From Bacillota bacterium (GTDB taxonomy: Bacteria > Bacillota > Clostridia > Acetivibrionales > DSM-1351), in assembly GCA_023393115.1 (NCBI GenBank), contig JAEWMS010000024.1, positions 1 to 64,000 on the forward strand: a stretch of DNA of 64,000 nucleotides, written 5' to 3'. This document shows positions 16,445-24,806 of the stretch, piece by piece. A program made the position numbers and the translations under genes. How positions within the stretch are numbered: position 1 is the stretch's first letter; the number at the start of each line of letters is the position of its first letter. The notes under the pieces were generated by a model. The model did not search any database and was not told the origin of the DNA. It saw nothing but the letters and a program-made list of their open reading frames with translations.

Positions 16445-17177
16445 GAATCCTTTCATAAATAAACATATTTCCATTTTTTCCCACACGCTGTACTGCTTTG
16501 ACGTAGTGTAAAACATTCAAAGCGGTTTGTGCCTTGTACAGGCTAAGTCCGGATGCTTTTGAGTAATCCTTGCTGGTGAATTGACCATCAAGAGCTTCGG
16601 GTATTAAAAGAGAGTAGTCCTTGGGACTATTTATGTAAATTTCATTTCTCAGACCCTTCGGGATCCTGTCATGCCGCCAGGAACCTCTTTTTCTGTCGGG
16701 ACTCCAGCCGTTTAACAGACGATATTCTTCAATGTCCAGATATACAATACATAACCGTATATTTTCATGATCAAGATAATTTTTTATTTTGTAGAGTTCT
16801 GCAAATATTTCATAGGCAGAACCTTTTTTTGGTGAAAGCCTTCTTTTACTGACTTCACCTGTCTCTTCGTTAATCCAGACAAGCCACTTGGTATAGGCTA
16901 ACGGATAAACTAGTGTAACCTGATTTTCAGGAAGAAAAGCCTTTAATTTTCCTCTCAGCTTGTTCCATTGCCTGGTCTGAATTTCGATAATTCCTGTATC
17001 ATTTATAATATCTGCATAATAGGAGCCAACTCTTATTTCGTGATATATTTCTTCAGGCTCAAAATAATGCTTTAAAACCGCATGAAGAGTTTTCTCCCCC
17101 AGGGTTCCTATACCTTCGCGGCGGTATTGCAGGTCCATAACTTTCTCGCAGGCTTCCTCAAACTTCTGAATATCCAT
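16437..17177 (-). CDS. Predicted PD-(D/E)XK nuclease-like protein with C-terminal winged helix
   Basis: A 246-residue protein I do not recognise by name. Residues 25-70 show the restriction-nuclease-like core order: Glu28 in a helix (LGEKTLHAVLKHYF), Asp56 at the end of a strand (VGSYYADII) and the E-x-Q pair at 65-67 (GIIEIQTRQWNKL). The last 45 residues (YSKASGLSLYKAQTALNVLH, VKAVQRVGKNGNMFIYERI) resemble a winged helix. Such fusions bind and cut or merely bind DNA. It is alone, facing the gene at 15937, with ATG behind GGAGGTTAAT. Confidence 0.6.
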   Translation of the reverse strand: MDIQKFEEACEKVMDLQYRREGIGTLGEKTLHAVLKHYFEPEEIYHEIRVGSYYADIINDTGIIEIQTRQWNKLRGKLKAFLPENQVTLVYPLAYTKWLVWINEETGEVSKRRLSPKKGSAYEIFAELYKIKNYLDHENIRLCIVYLDIEEYRLLNGWSPDRKRGSWRHDRIPKGLRNEIYINSPKDYSLLIPEALDGQFTSKDYSKASGLSLYKAQTALNVLHYVKAVQRVGKNGNMFIYERIQP

Positions 17178-17524
17178 ATTAACCTCCTAGGCCACTGTCA
17201 GTGACTTTGAACCGAAATAGCGGCCACAAAATGAATCAATTGTTGCCTACTCCCTGGCAGTGTTCAGCTATATTTTACAGTAATAAGATAATGGAATCAA
17301 CATTACATAAAATTAAGAATCTTTACGATTATTATATTTTTTGTTGAAAAACATCAGAATTATTATTTCGTCAGACTTGTTGGTATAATTATATTATGAT
17401 ATGATTTTTATATAGTTAAATCTCCATTCAGCTGCAGGCAAGGGCAAAATTGAATGTTGTTTTTTTATGTGCGTTAAAAAGGTTACAAGATAAGTTATTT
17501 TATATGAATGGTAAAGGTGATATT
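17178..17524 (+). promoter_or_regulatory. Intergenic region with extended -10 promoter
   Basis: Between divergent genes. An extended -10 element TGGTATAAT (TATAAT at 17384-17389) points toward the PilZ gene; the -35 is poor. No RNA gene or repeat is evident in the rest. Confidence 0.5.
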
Positions 17525-18169
17525 ATGCAAAAAACAAATCTTGTATTGAGGCACTATAATAAGTTAAAGCCAATTAATTGTACTTTTATAAGCGGTGATA
17601 CAAGTAAAATATTCACAGTAAAAATTAATGAAAATGATAACAATGTAGCTGAAATGCTTAAGGGAGACCCTGTTTTGATAGGAATGCTGGACAATAACGA
17701 ATCTCTTCTCGTAAATGGGGGAAGTGTCATTGGTGGCAACCCAAAGGAGGAGCAGTACATAATATGCTCAAATAATGTTGTCTATATTTCAAAAGAAATG
17801 GAAAAAAGACAGTATGAGAGATATCCTACTTCTTTGCTGGGGGAAGTAAAGCTGAACAGCTCAAGTAAAAAAGAACTGGCGTATATTAAAGACTTCAGTT
17901 ATTCAGGAATGTGTATTTATTCAACGGGTGAATATGAAATAGACGATGAGATTGAAATAAGTATATTTTTAAGTAATAGTGTTTCAAAGTACGATGGAGT
18001 AATAAAGAGGAAAGCTAAGAACTATGGAAGAAATGAGTACGGTATTCAGATCGTACATAGAGATAAAAATGCCATGTATTCAACCGAAACACAACTCACA
18101 AATATGGTTCAGGCCGAGAAAGAATTGATGTACAGATATTTATTAAATGCAAAGTTCAGTTTTAAATAG
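17525..18169 (+). CDS. PilZ-domain cyclic-di-GMP effector (YcgR-like)
   Basis: A 214-residue protein with an N-terminal YcgR-N-like beta domain (about 1-95) and a C-terminal PilZ domain (about 95-205). The c-di-GMP motifs are present: RQYERYPT (the R-x3-R arginine pair) and DFSYSGM (the D/N-x-S-x2-G loop). Such proteins commonly slow the flagellar motor or regulate exopolysaccharide synthesis. ATG at 17525 follows AAAGGTGATATT and is favoured over the longer frame from 17450. Monocistronic with its own terminator. Confidence 0.9.
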   Translation: MQKTNLVLRHYNKLKPINCTFISGDTSKIFTVKINENDNNVAEMLKGDPVLIGMLDNNESLLVNGGSVIGGNPKEEQYIICSNNVVYISKEMEKRQYERYPTSLLGEVKLNSSSKKELAYIKDFSYSGMCIYSTGEYEIDDEIEISIFLSNSVSKYDGVIKRKAKNYGRNEYGIQIVHRDKNAMYSTETQLTNMVQAEKELMYRYLLNAKFSFK

Positions 18170-18175
18170 ACATTC

Positions 18176-18207
18176 AAAAATATAGTTCATTTGAACTATA
18201 TTTTTTT
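18176..18207 (+). terminator. Intrinsic terminator of PilZ gene
   Basis: AAAAATATAGTTCA / TGAACTATATTTTT stem with a 2-base apex and a T-run. Confidence 0.85.
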
Positions 18208-18274
18208 ACGTATTGGAATAATATTCAGTAATATCGTCAGACTACTAATGAATGTCATCATCGGAGGTGGCTCA

Positions 18275-19144
18275 GTGCTCAGATCTTTTGAACCTATAAT
18301 TGATAACAATAGTAAAATCATTATTATTGGCACAATGCCCGGGGTAAAATCCCTTGAAAAGCAGGAATATTACGGGCATGAAAGAAATAGCTTTTGGAGG
18401 ATAATCAGCTCTTTATTCGGTCATACGACAATTACAGAGTATAGTGAAAAAAAGACATTTCTCCTGGAGCATCATATAGCTTTATGGGATGTGTTAAAAG
18501 CATGCGAAAGAGAAGGTAGCCTTGACAGCAACATAAAAAATCCCATTCCTAATGATTTTGAAGCTCTTTTCAAAAAGCATCCCAATATAAAAGCCATTTA
18601 CTTTAATGGTGACCCTGCGCAAAAACTGTTCAACAGGCTTGTTACAAAAAAAATGGGCAGGCTTGACATACCTCAGTACAGATTGCCTTCCACCAGCCCG
18701 GCAAATGCCATTCCCTTTGAACAGAAGCTAAAATATTGGCAACTGGTGCTCTTAACACTGAAAGATCTGAGTGAAGGGGGACTAAAAGGCTTTGAAGCCT
18801 GTATTGAAAATTTCTCGGGATTAACTTATAAAGTTCATATTGACTTTTACACTTTAACCGGCAGCTACAAAGCCACTGATAATGGCATACTAAAAACTGA
18901 GAAAGCATTATCCTTATCAGAGGAGGCTCTTATAGAGTTTATCCATAGACTCTTTGAAAACAGGGTGCTGTCATGGAAGGAAGAATATTCTGATTGTCAT
19001 CAGTGTAAGGAAGGCACCCACTGGTTTTTAAGGTTGACAATTGCAGACACTAGTTATATGTTTAGAGGAGAAAATTCGTTTCCAAGAAACTGGGAAGGAG
19101 TTTGCAGCAATATACAGAATCTGATTAAGGAGCCCTTTGGTTAA
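18275..19144 (+). CDS. DNA-deoxyinosine/uracil glycosylase (UDG family 6, HDG-like) with C-terminal extension
   Basis: Residues 1-165 match the Mug/HDG branch of uracil-DNA glycosylases: the first motif IIIIGTMPGVKSL and the downstream YYGHERNSFWRI, and the second motif region RLPSTSPANA. HDG enzymes excise hypoxanthine or uracil from deaminated DNA. Beyond residue 170 an extra domain of about 120 residues (FSGLTYKVHIDFYTLTGSYK, HQCKEGTHWFLRLTIADTSY) that I cannot assign is fused. GTG at 18275 follows CGGAGGTGGCTCA and is preferred over the longer open frame. Alone in its transcription unit or read through into the GNAT gene 40 bases downstream. Confidence 0.82.
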   Translation: MLRSFEPIIDNNSKIIIIGTMPGVKSLEKQEYYGHERNSFWRIISSLFGHTTITEYSEKKTFLLEHHIALWDVLKACEREGSLDSNIKNPIPNDFEALFKKHPNIKAIYFNGDPAQKLFNRLVTKKMGRLDIPQYRLPSTSPANAIPFEQKLKYWQLVLLTLKDLSEGGLKGFEACIENFSGLTYKVHIDFYTLTGSYKATDNGILKTEKALSLSEEALIEFIHRLFENRVLSWKEEYSDCHQCKEGTHWFLRLTIADTSYMFRGENSFPRNWEGVCSNIQNLIKEPFG

Positions 19145-19185
19145 TAAAGACAGAAATATATTGGAGATTATTGAGGGAGGTACAT

Positions 19186-19692
19186 ATGAATAGGCTAATT
19201 GACACAGCAATTAACGGATTTAAGCTCCGATTTGCAGATGAAAATGATACGGCCCTGATACTGGGATTCATTAAAGAACTGGCCCAATATGAAAAATTAC
19301 TGGATCAGGTGGTTGCTACTGAAGAAACACTTAGAGAAGCTCTATTTTCAAAGCGGGCAGCCGAGGTGATTATTGGGGAATATGAGGGAGTTCCGGTGGG
19401 GTTTGCATTGTTTTTCCATAACTTTTCAACTTTTTTGGGACAGGCTGGATTGTATCTTGAGGATTTGTATATTAAGCCCGAAATGAGGGGCAAGGGTCTG
19501 GGAAAGACTATGCTTTCATTCCTTGCCGGGCTTGCTTTGGAAAGAAACTGCGGGCGTCTCGAATGGTGGGTACTTGACTGGAATGAACCATCAATACAGT
19601 TTTATAAGAAGCTGGGTGCTGTTCCAATGGATGAATGGACAGTTTTCAGAGTTAGCGGAGAAACCCTTAAAGAGTTAGGAGAAAAGTTCTGA
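19186..19692 (+). CDS. GNAT N-acetyltransferase (diamine acetyltransferase-like)
   Basis: A 168-residue GNAT protein. Motif A is LEDLYIKPEMRGKGLGKTML (R-G-x-G-x-G/A acetyl-CoA loop as RGKGLGK), followed by CGRLEWWVLDWNEPSIQFYK, which is typical of the spermidine/thialysine acetyltransferase subgroup (the WxVLDWN segment). Substrate is therefore probably a polyamine or amino-acid amine. ATG at 19186 follows GAGGGAGG. Its stop codon overlaps the ATG of the ArsC-like gene by one base. Confidence 0.88.
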   Translation: MNRLIDTAINGFKLRFADENDTALILGFIKELAQYEKLLDQVVATEETLREALFSKRAAEVIIGEYEGVPVGFALFFHNFSTFLGQAGLYLEDLYIKPEMRGKGLGKTMLSFLAGLALERNCGRLEWWVLDWNEPSIQFYKKLGAVPMDEWTVFRVSGETLKELGEKF

Positions 19693-20033
19693 TGAACATT
19701 CAGATTTTTGGTGCCAAAGGTTTCGAAACCCAGAAGGCAGAAAGGTATTTCAAAGAGAGAAAAATAAGCTATCAATATATAGATTTGTTCAAATACGGAC
19801 TCAGCAAGGGCGAATTTGACAGCGTTAAGGCTGCAGTGGGCCTTAAAGCCCTGATTAATGAAAACAGTAAGGAGTATGAGCGCTTGAACATGCGTAATCT
19901 TGGGGTTGGAAAGGTTGCGGAGGAAGTACTTTTCAAGACCCCCAAGCTTTATAATTCACCAATTGTAAGAAACGGTAGAAAGGCCACAGTGGGCTATCAA
20001 CCGGACATCTGGAAAACCTGGGAGCAGGGATAA
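19692..20033 (+). CDS. ArsC/Spx-family protein lacking the catalytic cysteine
   Basis: A 113-residue thioredoxin-fold protein of the ArsC/YffB/Spx family (IQIFGAKGFETQKAERYFKE, then LLFKTPKLYNSPIVRNG-like C-terminal part with the conserved P-I-V-R-N-G). The position normally held by the active cysteine (C-x-x-x-x-A pattern) is Gly-Phe here, so arsenate reduction by the usual route is not possible. It may be a redox-silent binding protein. Translationally coupled to the upstream GNAT gene. Confidence 0.85.
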   Translation: MNIQIFGAKGFETQKAERYFKERKISYQYIDLFKYGLSKGEFDSVKAAVGLKALINENSKEYERLNMRNLGVGKVAEEVLFKTPKLYNSPIVRNGRKATVGYQPDIWKTWEQG

Positions 20034-20052
20034 ATTAAGGTCGGAGGATTGT

Positions 20053-20592
20053 ATGATTAAGAGAATACATATACTGGGCGCATCCGGATCGGGTACGTCC
20101 ACCCTTGCAGAAGCTTTGGAAAAAGAACTGGGATTTCGGCATTTTGACACTGATAATTACTACTGGCTGCCTTCTGATCCGCCTTTTGCGAATAAACGAC
20201 CAATTGAAGATAGAATAGAGCTGATAATGAATGATATGTCCGGCGTTGACAAATGGACACTTTCGGGCTCGTTATGCGGCTGGGGAGATGTATTAATCCG
20301 GTATTTCGATTTGGTAGTATACTTGTGGATACCTATGGAAATAAGGATACCGAGGCTAATTGATAGAGAAAAACTCAGATACGGAAAATAAGCAGTAGAA
20401 ATAGGTGGAGCAAGGCACAATTCCATTAAGGAATTTATTGAATGGGCATCACAGTATGATACGGGTGGGATGGATATAAGAAGCAGAGCCATGCACAGTG
20501 CCTGGCTGTCATCCCTGGAATGCCCTGTTTTACGACTTGAAGGAGATCTGACCGTGGAGGAAAGGGTTAAGACGATAAAAGAATTATTATAA
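20053..20592 (+). pseudogene. P-loop kinase-like gene interrupted by an in-frame stop
   Basis: Begins as an adenylate/shikimate kinase-like P-loop protein (HILGASGSGTSTLAEALEKE, then FRHFDTDNYYWLPSDPPF). The frame is cut by TAA at 20389-20391 directly after RYGK, but the same frame continues without shift for 66 codons (AVEIGGARHNSIKEFIEWAS, DTGGMDIRSRAMHSAWLSSL, VLRLEGDLTVEERV), which are exactly the family's C-terminal half. A single nonsense change therefore separates two otherwise intact halves. It could be a recent pseudogene, a sequencing error or a read-through gene. ATG follows TCGGAGG, 19 bases after the ArsC-like gene. Confidence 0.8.
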
Positions 20593-20613
20593 TATGACAT
20601 TATTGTGTCATAT
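20592..20613 (+). terminator. Hairpin after kinase-like gene
   Basis: AATATGACA / TGTCATATT stem with a 4-base loop, followed by TTAGC; weak T-run. Confidence 0.55.
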
Positions 20614-20693
20614 TTAGCTCGGTATAATATCATTATCAAGAACTTTAGAAGTGTTATAAGTTAAACACAATGACGATGGAGGATGATATTGAT

Positions 20694-21335
20694 ATGTCGG
20701 AGAAGTTTGATTTTAAAAAGGAGTATAAGGATCTGTACCTTCCAAAAGAAATTCCTCAGCTAATCCAGGTCCCATCTATGAATTTCATATGCGTTAACGG
20801 GGCTGGTGATCCAAATGGCAGCGAATATCAAAAGGCTGTTTCAATTCTATACGGTCTTACATTTACAATTAAAATGTCAAAAATGAGCGGGTCTCAGCCA
20901 GAAGGATATTTTGAGTATGTGGTTCCACCTCTGGAAGGACTTTGGTGGTACGAGGACGGCACTTTTGACTTCATAAAGCGTGATAACTGGCTCTGGACAG
21001 CAATGATCAGACAGCCTGACTTTGTAACTACCGAGGTGTTTGACTGGGCTGTCCATATTTGTAAGAAGAAAAAGCCTGAGCTCGATGTGACTCAGGCAAG
21101 ATTTGAAACCTTTGAGGAGGGTCTTTGCGTTCAGATGCTTCACAGGGGCCCTTACGCAACAGAGCCTCAAACTGTTGAAATAATGAAAAAATATATGGAG
21201 CAGAATGGCTTGCTGGATGAAACAGGCTTACTACGGAAGCATCATGAGATTTATCTGCAGGATCCCAGAAAAACTGCCCCTGACAGGCTTAAAACAGTTT
21301 TAAGGCATCCTGTTAAAAGATTTTCAGCGGAATAA
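20694..21335 (+). CDS. GyrI-like small-molecule-binding domain protein
   Basis: A 213-residue stand-alone GyrI-like protein. The start (FDFKKEYKDLYLPKEIPQLI, VPSMNFICVNGAGDPN), the central PLEGLWWYEDGTFDF and the C-terminal MLHRGPYATEPQTVEIMKKY with DPRKTAPDRLKTVLRHPVK are all typical of this family. Some members hydrolyse cyclopropyl-containing toxins such as colibactin; others only bind ligands. ATG at 20694 with GGAGG eleven bases upstream is favoured; an in-frame ATG at 20670 lacks a site. It ends 12 bases inside the convergent CmpB-like gene. Confidence 0.88.
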   Translation: MSEKFDFKKEYKDLYLPKEIPQLIQVPSMNFICVNGAGDPNGSEYQKAVSILYGLTFTIKMSKMSGSQPEGYFEYVVPPLEGLWWYEDGTFDFIKRDNWLWTAMIRQPDFVTTEVFDWAVHICKKKKPELDVTQARFETFEEGLCVQMLHRGPYATEPQTVEIMKKYMEQNGLLDETGLLRKHHEIYLQDPRKTAPDRLKTVLRHPVKRFSAE

Positions 21336-21923
21336 AACCTGCGTTATCCATACCAGATTATTCACACCCTGAAGGCTTGAATATACAGAAATACTTATGT
21401 CGAGAAACAAAAAAATAAATGCCGAATAGAATATCTTTTCTCTGGTTCTGACAGGGATTGACCATAAAAAATTTATCAGCCTGGGGTGAATAATGTAAAC
21501 CAGAAACAGAGACATAATACCCCATATTATTGTATTTCTCAGGCAAATATACCCCATGATATTACCAAAATTACCACTGTAATCCCATAAACGTTTTTGC
21601 ATTAATTGACTTAGAAGAATACCTGCAAATAGTTCAACCAAAGAGGTAATCAGAGAAGCACCAATAAAAAGTAAAAAGGGATGGGCCTTTATTCGGTTTA
21701 AAATATATACAACCGAAATTGAGCCTAATCCGTAGACTGCACAGAGAGGGCCTATAAGGAACCCTCTTTTTACTATGTGTCCGTGGTATATGGACATATA
21801 AATGGTTTCAGCCAGCCAACCGGTGAACGAATATACTAGAAAACAAATAAACAGATTTATTATTCTTTCACTAAATAAGGATTTGCCGGATAATTCACTT
21901 CTGCTCTTAACTACAAGGTTCAT
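21324..21923 (-). CDS. Putative ABC-transporter permease, CmpB (PF06541-like) family
   Basis: A 199-residue membrane protein with five or six helices. The signature is FTGWLAETIYMSIYHGHIVK followed by RGFLIGPLCAVYGLGSISVV (GWxxE...NRGFLxGPxxPIYG pattern). Later residues WDYSGNFGNIMGYICLRNTI match the family's WDYS...N..G.iCL segment. The transporter role is a database label for the family and is not proven. Start ATG follows GGAGGTTGCTTCAGCT. Convergent overlap of 12 bases with the GyrI-like gene. Confidence 0.85.
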   Translation of the reverse strand: MNLVVKSRSELSGKSLFSERIINLFICFLVYSFTGWLAETIYMSIYHGHIVKRGFLIGPLCAVYGLGSISVVYILNRIKAHPFLLFIGASLITSLVELFAGILLSQLMQKRLWDYSGNFGNIMGYICLRNTIIWGIMSLFLVYIIHPRLINFLWSIPVRTREKIFYSAFIFLFLDISISVYSSLQGVNNLVWITQVLFR

Positions 21924-22085
21924 AGCTGAAGCAACCTCCTGAAATGGTACCTTATATAAGTATATTCAAAAGCACTTAAAAAATTGAAAGTTCTATGTAA
22001 GTTGACATCCCAAGCTTGCTTTGATAATATCTCACTATCTACCCGAGCTTTAAAAGCTATTTAACAAAAATCAGGAAGTGACCTT

Positions 22086-22829
22086 GTGAAAACAAACAGC
22101 AGTAACCTTAAGCAATGTAAAATAATCTTGGGCGGCAGAGAGCTTTCATACACCCTAAGGAAAAGCAGCAGAAAAAGTATTGGCATTTCAATTGATAAAA
22201 CGGGAAACATAACCGTCGTAGTACCAAACAGAGTATCTGAGGCTTCTGTAAATGATGTCCTGAGAAAAAAGTCAGCCTGGATAATAGAAAAACTGACTGA
22301 CATAGAAGCCACAGCCGAAACATCCAGCCCGAAGGGCTTCAATCAGGGTGAAAGCTATCCTTACCTTGGGAAAATGTATACTCTGAAGCTTATTGAGGAT
22401 ATACAGCTGAAAAGACCTAGCGTCAGGTTAGGGCAGGATAGTCTGGAGATTTACTATAAGGCCCCGAAAGAGCCGGCAGTTCTTCGGGATACGTTAAAGC
22501 AGTGGTATGTTTCACAATTTATCCGGTTGCTCGAAGAGAGAGTCGGGTTTTACTCCAAACTTGTTGGTGTTGTACCCGGAAGGATAACCATACGGGAACA
22601 AAAAACTCGCTGGGGTAGCTGCAGTTCAAAGGGAAATCTCAATTTTAACTGGAAGCTGATACTTGCTCCTGCCGAGGTGATGGATTATGTAGTTGTTCAC
22701 GAGCTATGTCACATGAAGGAATTAAATCACTCATGGAAATTCTGGACTCTTGTTGAGAACATCTGTCCAAAATATAAGGAATACAGAAAATGGCTGAAGG
22801 AAAATGGAAGTCAGCTTAATATTGATTAA
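22086..22829 (+). CDS. YgjP/DUF45-type zinc metallopeptidase
   Basis: A 247-residue SprT-like protein. The zinc site is VHELCHMKELNHS (H-E-L-x-H with a third histidine six residues on), preceded by the diagnostic KTRWGSCSSKGNLNFNWKLI. An N-terminal beta domain (LRKSSRKSIGISIDKTGNIT) is typical. Members are intracellular peptidases linked to repair or phage-related functions; the substrate is unknown. Start GTG lies behind AGGAAGTGACCTT. Monocistronic. Confidence 0.9.
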   Translation: MKTNSSNLKQCKIILGGRELSYTLRKSSRKSIGISIDKTGNITVVVPNRVSEASVNDVLRKKSAWIIEKLTDIEATAETSSPKGFNQGESYPYLGKMYTLKLIEDIQLKRPSVRLGQDSLEIYYKAPKEPAVLRDTLKQWYVSQFIRLLEERVGFYSKLVGVVPGRITIREQKTRWGSCSSKGNLNFNWKLILAPAEVMDYVVVHELCHMKELNHSWKFWTLVENICPKYKEYRKWLKENGSQLNID

Positions 22830-23020
22830 CGAAAAATCTCTTAATGAATAATCAAAACTGTGTAAAAGTGTTGAAAATAGTCGGTATATTATATAAAAAT
22901 GTACATTGCTATCTATTCGGAGAAGTACTATACTGTTCTCTATATAAAAAATATTAGCTGCTTTATTCACAGTTAAAGTTCAATAGTTTTTGTATTATTA
23001 AATAATATTGGGAGGTCAAT

Positions 23021-24103
23021 ATGATTTACAAAAAGTACGGAAAAACCGGTAAAGACATTTCTGTAATTGGTTTTGGAGGAATGAGATTCCCCAAAGATGG
23101 AGATACCTACAACTATGACAAATGTGCTGAAATAGTTGTTAAGGCCAATGAACTCGGTGTCAATTATTTCGATACAGCACCAACCTATAATGATGAACAC
23201 AGTGAACAAATAATGGGCCATGCTTTTAAAAATATGAAAAATCCATTCTATGTTTCCACCAAGAGCAGCCAGAAGGATGGCTCCAAACTCAGAGCCCAGC
23301 TGGAGCTTTCACTGAAAAGAATGAACCTTGAAAAAATTGATTTTTTTCATATCTGGTGCATTCTCAATATGGACGACTACAGGAGCAGAATGGTTAAGGG
23401 TGGAGCCTACGAAACAGTACTGAAGGCAAAGGAAGAGGGGCTTATAGAGCATATTGTTTTCTCAACCCATTGCAACGGTGATGAAATTGAGACAATTGTA
23501 AATGAAGATTGCTTTGAAGGCATGACGGTGGGCTACAATATTTTGAACTTCCCGTTCAGACAGAAAGGCTTACAGGCTGCTTACAAGAAGGGGCTTGGGG
23601 TGGCTACCATGAATCCTCTGGGTGGTGGTCTTATTCCTCAAAAAGCAGATTATTTTGATTTTATAAGAAGCAGTGATGACGATACTGTTGTGGACGCTGC
23701 ATTGAGATTTAATGCATCCCATGATGAAATAACCACCGTTTTAGCTGGCATGAGCAGTGTTGAAGAGGTGGTTCAGAACTGTCATATAGGGGATAATCTG
23801 AATAAATTTGATGATAAAAAGCTTAAAGAAATAGAAGGTAAACTCTTTAACTCAATGGATAAGCTTTGTACCGGCTGCCGATACTGTGAACACTGTCCAA
23901 AGAAAATACCTGTTTCGAAATATATGCTTTCATATAACAACAAGATACTTCAGAATGAACAGGAGGTTCTCAATAACTTAAAATGGCACTGGGGTATTGA
24001 GAGCAAGGGTGTTAAGGATTGTATTGAATGCGGTATATGCGAAAGTAAATGCACACAGCATCTTCCAATAATCAACAGACTCAAGGAAATAGGAACTTTT
24101 TAA
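23021..24103 (+). CDS. Aldo/keto reductase with C-terminal 4Fe-4S domain
   Basis: A 360-residue protein. Residues 1-270 form an AKR TIM barrel with the catalytic tyrosine and aspartate in NYFDTAPTYNDEHSEQIMG and FSTHCNGDEI in place of the usual histidine region. Residues 280-350 carry two cysteine clusters (CTGCRYCEHCPKKIPV and CIECGICESKCTQHLP), as in the ferredoxin-coupled AKR group common in anaerobes. It probably reduces an aldehyde or ketone using electrons passed through the clusters. ATG after GGGAGGTCAAT. Followed by a hairpin and a 700-base gene-poor region. Confidence 0.92.
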   Translation: MIYKKYGKTGKDISVIGFGGMRFPKDGDTYNYDKCAEIVVKANELGVNYFDTAPTYNDEHSEQIMGHAFKNMKNPFYVSTKSSQKDGSKLRAQLELSLKRMNLEKIDFFHIWCILNMDDYRSRMVKGGAYETVLKAKEEGLIEHIVFSTHCNGDEIETIVNEDCFEGMTVGYNILNFPFRQKGLQAAYKKGLGVATMNPLGGGLIPQKADYFDFIRSSDDDTVVDAALRFNASHDEITTVLAGMSSVEEVVQNCHIGDNLNKFDDKKLKEIEGKLFNSMDKLCTGCRYCEHCPKKIPVSKYMLSYNNKILQNEQEVLNNLKWHWGIESKGVKDCIECGICESKCTQHLPIINRLKEIGTF

Positions 24104-24142
24104 TGCAGTGAATGATGAAAATTGAAGAGTGAAGAGTTAATG

Positions 24143-24165
24143 TAGGCTTGCTGGCAGCAAGCCTA
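24143..24165 (+). terminator. Hairpin after aldo/keto reductase
   Basis: TAGGCTTGCT / AGCAAGCCTA perfect stem with a 3-base loop. Confidence 0.65.
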
Positions 24166-24735
24166 TAATTTATGTAATTGGAAATATAAGGTTTATTTAG
24201 TAAATGATTGGCGAAGCCAATCAACAATAACTATTCACCTTTCACTTTAACTTATTCACTTAAAATAGGGTTATATATACTTTGTATTAATAAAGTGAAA
24301 ATCACAGCACAAAATACCGTGCACAGCTCTGGATGTCCATACTTACTGACGGTCTCAAAATACACACAGCTTTTTAAATTAAAATGGATTTCCTTATTAT
24401 TGTAGATAAGTAGACCCTTCTCACTTCCATACTTTTGAATACATACTGATTTTAATCCCTTAAACTTGGTCTCAGAGTAACTCATTATCAAAAAATCCCC
24501 AAATTAAAAAATATTTCAGCTGTTTTAAATTATAACAACATTGGTGAAAAACTTCCACTTCAACCAATCACTAATCACACTAACAATATAACTTCCAACC
24601 TCCAACCTCCAACTTCTAACTTCCTACTTCTAACTTCCTACTTCTAACCTCTAAATGCCTTATCTATAATATTTTTCTGGAATTGTATCTCTATATAAAC
24701 ATTGATGGCGGTTTATACATGGTATTAAAATGATT
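24166..24735. other. Gene-poor region with pyrimidine repeat tract
   Basis: About 570 bases without an intact gene. 24591-24653 is a degenerate tandem tract on the plus strand built from units such as CTTCCAACCTCCAA and CTTCTAACTTCCTA. The rest is AT-rich; a minus-strand remnant at 24252-24491 is listed separately. Confidence 0.7.
24252..24491 (-). pseudogene. Possible remnant of an ATC-hydrolase-like gene
   Basis: A 79-codon frame reads FKGLKSVCIQKYGSEKGLL, CVYFETVSKYGHPELCTVFC and SIYNPILSE. The order C-x-Y...YG-x-PEL...FC resembles the C-terminal part of the L-2-amino-thiazoline-4-carboxylate hydrolase-like family. It stops before the family's last cysteine segment and has no 5' half, so if real it is a fragment. 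No ribosome site precedes it. It could equally be a chance frame. Confidence 0.35.
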
Positions 24736-24753
24736 TTGATAAAAAAATAACAA
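24702..24753 (+). promoter_or_regulatory. Probable hydC promoter with Rex-like operator
   Basis: TTGATG (24702-24707) with TATTAAAA about 16-17 bases downstream, then TTGATAAAAAAATAACAA (24736-24753). The last differs from the Rex consensus TTGTTAANNNNTTAACAA at two of the fourteen defined positions and would overlap the transcription start. Redox-dependent repression of the hydrogenase operon is plausible. Confidence 0.5.
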
Positions 24754-24806
24754 TCATTAAATTAAGGGTTCGGAATTGAAATTCCAGGTTTCAAGGAGGC
24801 GAAGAA

